Assembly: GCA_043811005.1 (NCBI GenBank)
Contig: JBDRNO010000262.1
Span: forward strand, 1-7,381
Source of the DNA: JBDRNO01 sp043811005
GTDB lineage: Bacteria > Bacteroidota > Bacteroidia > NORP154
DNA: 7,381 nt
Reading direction: 5' to 3'
Part shown: positions 4,415 to 7,381 of the stretch, piece after piece
Numbering within the stretch: the first letter of the stretch is position 1
Layout of the letters: every line of letters starts with the position of its first letter
The notes under the pieces: generated by a model
Seen by the model: the letters and a program-made list of their open reading frames with translations, nothing else
Told to the model about the DNA's origin: nothing
Database searches by the model: none
Made by a program: the position numbers and the translations under genes

Positions 4415-7381
4415 TTATTCATAATCAAGAATAATTGACACCGACCCCGTATAGGGTTCAACACCCTCTAAGAACAGATCGATCACATAGTAATAGGGAC
4501 CTAATGGTAATGCTTTGCCATTATAAGTCCCATCCCATTCTTCAGGGTATCCTTTCGAGCTGAACACCTGCATTCCCCAGCGGTTATATATCTCAACCAC
4601 ACAATCAGGGTAAAACTCTATATTCCCGATCTCCCAGGTATCATTCAAACCGTTCCCATTGGGGGTTATCGCAGTCGGAATATTGATCAGGTGCATGAAT
4701 TCAACACAAAACTCGTTTGACCATGACTCCTCTGCTCCTCCCCCATCCTCATAAGCCAATACCCTGAAACAATACAAAAATCCATCCTTGCCGCTTATAT
4801 CATTAATCATAGTATCTGTAGACGTGTTTTCATAAAAAGTATAATCAGCTTCATCATCCTTCTTTCTCAAAACTTCATAACTCTCTACCCCATTCTGCCA
4901 TCCATTGTAATGGTTCCAGCTTATGTCAATCTTGTTATCACTCTCATCATGCAATCCTCCGAGTAAAATTGTGTTATGAACATCTGTCATCACCGGTACT
5001 GAACATGCATTTTTTCCTGTCACTCTATAATCATAACTATAATCGTGAGTCATAGCGCTTTCGTCAATATAAATCTGATCGAAAGCAGGTACGCCAACCA
5101 GCGAATCCCAATTGTCAGCAGTAAAATGAATCCTCCTCAAAATAGTTACAATCCCGGGATAACCAATGGAGTTTCTAATCTCCCACTCTATCCCCACCTT
5201 GGTATCATCTTCTTCTCTATCAGAAACCACTTTTAAGAATATAGAAGGGGAATCCAATGTTATATTTCTATACACCGTATCACCAATACAGGAATCCTCT
5301 GATGTCTCAATTACTGATATGCTTGCAAAACCGGTTGTATCCCAGTTCACAACAATACTATCCGTCCCCTGTCCGCTGATAATCTCCCCACCGACTATAG
5401 TCCAATAGAACGAAGATCCGGCATATCCCTGAACACTATACAACCGGTTGAGGTTAAAAGGAGGACAAACATTCAAATTTCCCATTATCATCGAGATTGC
5501 CGGAATAGGATTGACTTCAACCGTTTCGGTTAAAACCTGGATACATCCATTGACCATTATTTCTGTTACCGAAAGTTCAAATACGCCGGGACCGTCCCAT
5601 ACTATTGAAATGCTGTCCAGATCTGTTCCACTGGCAAGAGTATCTCCATTTATCATCCAAATAAAATATGAATTCGGCAAACCTGTAATAAAGTAGGAAT
5701 ATGAGTCAGTCTTTTCGCAAAATTCAAATTCTCCGTAGATAGCAGTTGCTTCGGGTCCTTCACTTATATCAATCGTTAAACTTAGTGTATCTCCCATACA
5801 ATTACCCTGTGATTCAACTACTGTTATATATCCAATCCCCAGTGAATCCCATTGAACAGTTATGCTGTCATTGGTTATGGGTGAGCTTGTGATCGTTCCG
5901 CCAATCACATTCCACTGGTATGATGAACCGGTCAGACCGGTGATGTAATACAGGTATTCATTAAGCGGTTGGTAACAGATTGTAGTGTCTCCATATATTA
6001 AAGAGGTCTGGGGTGTTTCATAAACTATGACAGTACCAGACAAAGTATCACTGCAGGAGTTTGGAGTTACTTCAATAACCACAAGTTCATATATTCCGGC
6101 ACCGTCCCAGGTAATAGAAATACTGTCAATATCTATTCCGATTGCAACCGTGTCACTGTTAATCATCCATATAAAATATGAACCCGGCAAGCCGGTGATG
6201 GAATATGAACTCAATACGGTATCCTCACAAAAGACAAAGTCGCCATTGATGGCAGTTGCAACAGGTATTTCATAAACATTGACTGTTAGACTTATTGTAT
6301 TACCCATACAATTATCCTGGGATATTTCAACTACTGTTATATAGCCAACACCAGGTGAATTCCAGCTTACTATTATGCTGTCATTTGTGATTGGTGAGCT
6401 AATGATCGTGCCTCCGGTTACATTCCACTGGTATGATGAGCCGGTCAAGCCGGTGACATAATACAGGTACTCACCAAATGGACCGTAACAAATTGCAGTG
6501 TCTCCATTTATTAAAATCGTTTGAGGTGCCTCATACACTATCACCGTATCCGACAAAGTATCACTGCAGAAGTTTGGTGTTATTTCAATAACCACAAGTT
6601 CATATATCCCTGCACTGTCCCAAATAAGGGAAATACTGTCTATATCTATTCCGTTTGCTACCGTGTCACTGTCAAGCAGCCAGATAAACCAGGAACCTGA
6701 TAATCCTGAAACATAATAAGAAATTAAAATAGAGTCTTCACATAATATAAAATCACCACTAATAGAAACTGCGTTTGACATATCATTGACAAAAACCGTT
6801 AAACCTATAGTATCGCCAATACAGGAATCCTGAGATATTTCTACCACCGTAACATTTCCTGTAATCACCGAATCCCAATGTACTGTTATACTGTCATTGG
6901 TAATGGGTGAGCTTGTGATCGTGCCTCCGGTAACGTTCCACTGGTATGATGAACCTGATAAACCGGTGACGTAATACATGTATTCAGCTAATGAATCGTA
7001 ACAGATCGCAGTGTCTCCATATATTGATGATGTTTGAGGTGTCTCATAAACAATCACGGTATCCGACAAAGTATCACTGCAGGAGTTTGGCGTTACTTCA
7101 ATAACTACAAGTTCGTAAATTCCCGCACTGTCCAAAATAAGGGAAATGCTGTCTATATCTATTCCGCTTGCTACCGTGTCACTTTCAAGCAGCCAGATAA
7201 ACCAGGAACCTGATAATCCTGACACATAATAGGAAATTAAAATTGAGTCTTCACATAATATAAAATCACCATTAATAGAAACTGCGCCCGGTACCTCATT
7301 GACAAAAACTGTTAAAGCAATGGTATCACCAATGCAGGAATCCTGCGATATTTCTATCAGTGTTATATTGCCAACCACAAC
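4415..7381 (-). CDS. Large repeat surface protein with T9SS type B C-terminal sorting domain (5' end outside window)
   Basis: The frame is open from the right edge to TAA at 4415-4417 (988 residues). The first codons lie mid-repeat, so the start and signal peptide are outside; a GTG at 7378 is not a real start. Residue numbers count from that GTG codon. Residues 1-31 end a B-type repeat; 33-710 hold four A/B pairs of Ig/PKD-like repeats, each unit with two Cys about 60 residues apart. Residues about 711-805 and 806-895 are FN3-like (KIDISWNHYNGW, VESYEVLRKK, LYCFRVLAYE). Residues 899-987 are the gliding-motility-associated C-terminal domain: IPTAITPNGNGLNDTWEIGN, EIYNRWGMQVFSSKGY, EEWDGTYNGKALPLGPYYYV, EPYTGSVSI. 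That domain is the T9SS type B signal, so the product should be exported as a large adhesin-like surface protein. The porP/sprF-like gene lies downstream, beyond a transposase remnant. The sorting-domain call is very firm; the adhesin role is inferred. Confidence 0.96.
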   Translation of the reverse strand, partial: VVVGNITLIEISQDSCIGDTIALTVFVNEVPGAVSINGDFILCEDSILISYYVSGLSGSWFIWLLESDTVASGIDIDSISLILDSAGIYELVVIEVTPNSCSDTLSDTVIVYETPQTSSIYGDTAICYDSLAEYMYYVTGLSGSSYQWNVTGGTITSSPITNDSITVHWDSVITGNVTVVEISQDSCIGDTIGLTVFVNDMSNAVSISGDFILCEDSILISYYVSGLSGSWFIWLLDSDTVANGIDIDSISLIWDSAGIYELVVIEITPNFCSDTLSDTVIVYEAPQTILINGDTAICYGPFGEYLYYVTGLTGSSYQWNVTGGTIISSPITNDSIIVSWNSPGVGYITVVEISQDNCMGNTISLTVNVYEIPVATAINGDFVFCEDTVLSSYSITGLPGSYFIWMINSDTVAIGIDIDSISITWDGAGIYELVVIEVTPNSCSDTLSGTVIVYETPQTSLIYGDTTICYQPLNEYLYYITGLTGSSYQWNVIGGTITSSPITNDSITVQWDSLGIGYITVVESQGNCMGDTLSLTIDISEGPEATAIYGEFEFCEKTDSYSYFITGLPNSYFIWMINGDTLASGTDLDSISIVWDGPGVFELSVTEIMVNGCIQVLTETVEVNPIPAISMIMGNLNVCPPFNLNRLYSVQGYAGSSFYWTIVGGEIISGQGTDSIVVNWDTTGFASISVIETSEDSCIGDTVYRNITLDSPSIFLKVVSDREEDDTKVGIEWEIRNSIGYPGIVTILRRIHFTADNWDSLVGVPAFDQIYIDESAMTHDYSYDYRVTGKNACSVPVMTDVHNTILLGGLHDESDNKIDISWNHYNGWQNGVESYEVLRKKDDEADYTFYENTSTDTMINDISGKDGFLYCFRVLAYEDGGGAEESWSNEFCVEFMHLINIPTAITPNGNGLNDTWEIGNIEFYPDCVVEIYNRWGMQVFSSKGYPEEWDGTYNGKALPLGPYYYVIDLFLEGVEPYTGSVSIILDYE
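4418..4684 (-). other. Gliding-motility-associated C-terminal (CHU_C, T9SS type B) domain
   Basis: The final 89 residues of the large surface protein match this sorting domain end to end: the TPNGNGLNDTW opening, a central IYNRWG, the WDGTYNGK turn, LPLGPYYYVIDL and a closing PYTGSVSI strand. It is complete, with the stop four residues after SIIL. In known systems this domain directs passage through the T9SS outer-membrane channel and needs a SprF-type partner, a family member of which is encoded about 0.4 kb downstream. Confidence 0.93.
5249..7381 (-). repeat. Higher-order A/B tandem repeat inside the large surface-protein gene
   Basis: Two unit types alternate with a joint period of about 171 codons (about 513 bp). 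A units carry GDFILCEDS, a Y-x-ITGLPGS or YYVSGLSGS segment, FIW, IDIDSIS, WD-x-AGIYELVVIE and SCSDTLS. B units carry GDTAICY, YYVTGL-(S/T)-GSSYQWNV, SSPITNDSI, then VVEISQD-x-C-(I/M)-GDT. Approximate positions in transcription order are: partial B 7381-7286; A1 7282-7028; B1 7027-6767; A2 6766-6515; B2 6514-6254; A3 6253-6002; B3 6001-5744; A4 5743-5492; B4 5491-5249. A1 and A2 differ at about 7 of 84 residues, while A4 and B4 are much more diverged. In A1 the conserved Trp of WDSAG is Leu by a single base change (TGG to TTG). Confidence 0.9.

Noticed and set aside
5045..6275. Several plus-strand ORFs of 63-82 codons
   Set aside because: They are antisense to the repeat array and FN3-like region and recur because the underlying repeat recurs, not because they are genes.
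7376..7378. GTG as start codon of the large surface protein
   Set aside because: The frame is open to the window edge and the first residues fall mid-repeat, so the true start is outside.
5249..7381. Regular repetition that could suggest a CRISPR or satellite array
   Set aside because: The repetition is in phase with one long reading frame and encodes conserved Ig-like units; there are no short identical repeats with unique spacers.

Overview
The window reads as a piece of a Bacteroidota chromosome, probably class Bacteroidia. Three things point there: proteins typical of the type IX secretion system (T9SS), AT-rich leaders without Shine-Dalgarno sites, and a remnant of the REP-associated transposase (RAYT) group. 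All supported genes lie on the minus strand, so transcription runs from high to low coordinates.

In transcription order the layout is as follows. (1) 7381-4415 is the 3' part of a very large gene, with its 5' end outside the window. It encodes about eight and a half Ig/PKD-like repeats arranged as alternating A and B types, then two fibronectin-III-like domains, then a complete gliding-motility-associated C-terminal domain (the T9SS type B sorting signal). (2) About 4372-4178 is a decayed C-terminal fragment of an IS200-like/RAYT transposase. (3) 4026 (or 4116) to 3037 is a PorP/SprF-family outer-membrane protein. (4) 3036-2693 is a 344-bp intergenic stretch holding a 16-bp perfect palindrome, two inverted arrays of a degenerate 7-bp unit, and a 38-bp GC-rich multi-arm hairpin element that interrupts one array. 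(5) 2692-1 is the 5' part of a second large secreted protein. It has a signal peptide, a choice-of-anchor-L-like domain, a Calx-beta-like segment, a SprB-like unit and at least six Ig/PKD-like repeats of about 80 residues, and it runs off the left edge.

The working model is a surface-adhesin export locus. A large repeat protein with a type B sorting signal is followed by its likely PorP/SprF-type partner, and a second large secreted repeat protein lies downstream. In characterised gliding Bacteroidota, SprF is needed for secretion of the type B protein SprB, so this gene order suggests a dedicated cargo/partner pair. That pairing is inferred from order and family. No RNA gene, CRISPR array or intact mobile element was found. 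The system is a recognisable type. The less ordinary parts are the A/B higher-order repeat with its divergence gradient, and the small-repeat mosaic between genes near a RAYT remnant.
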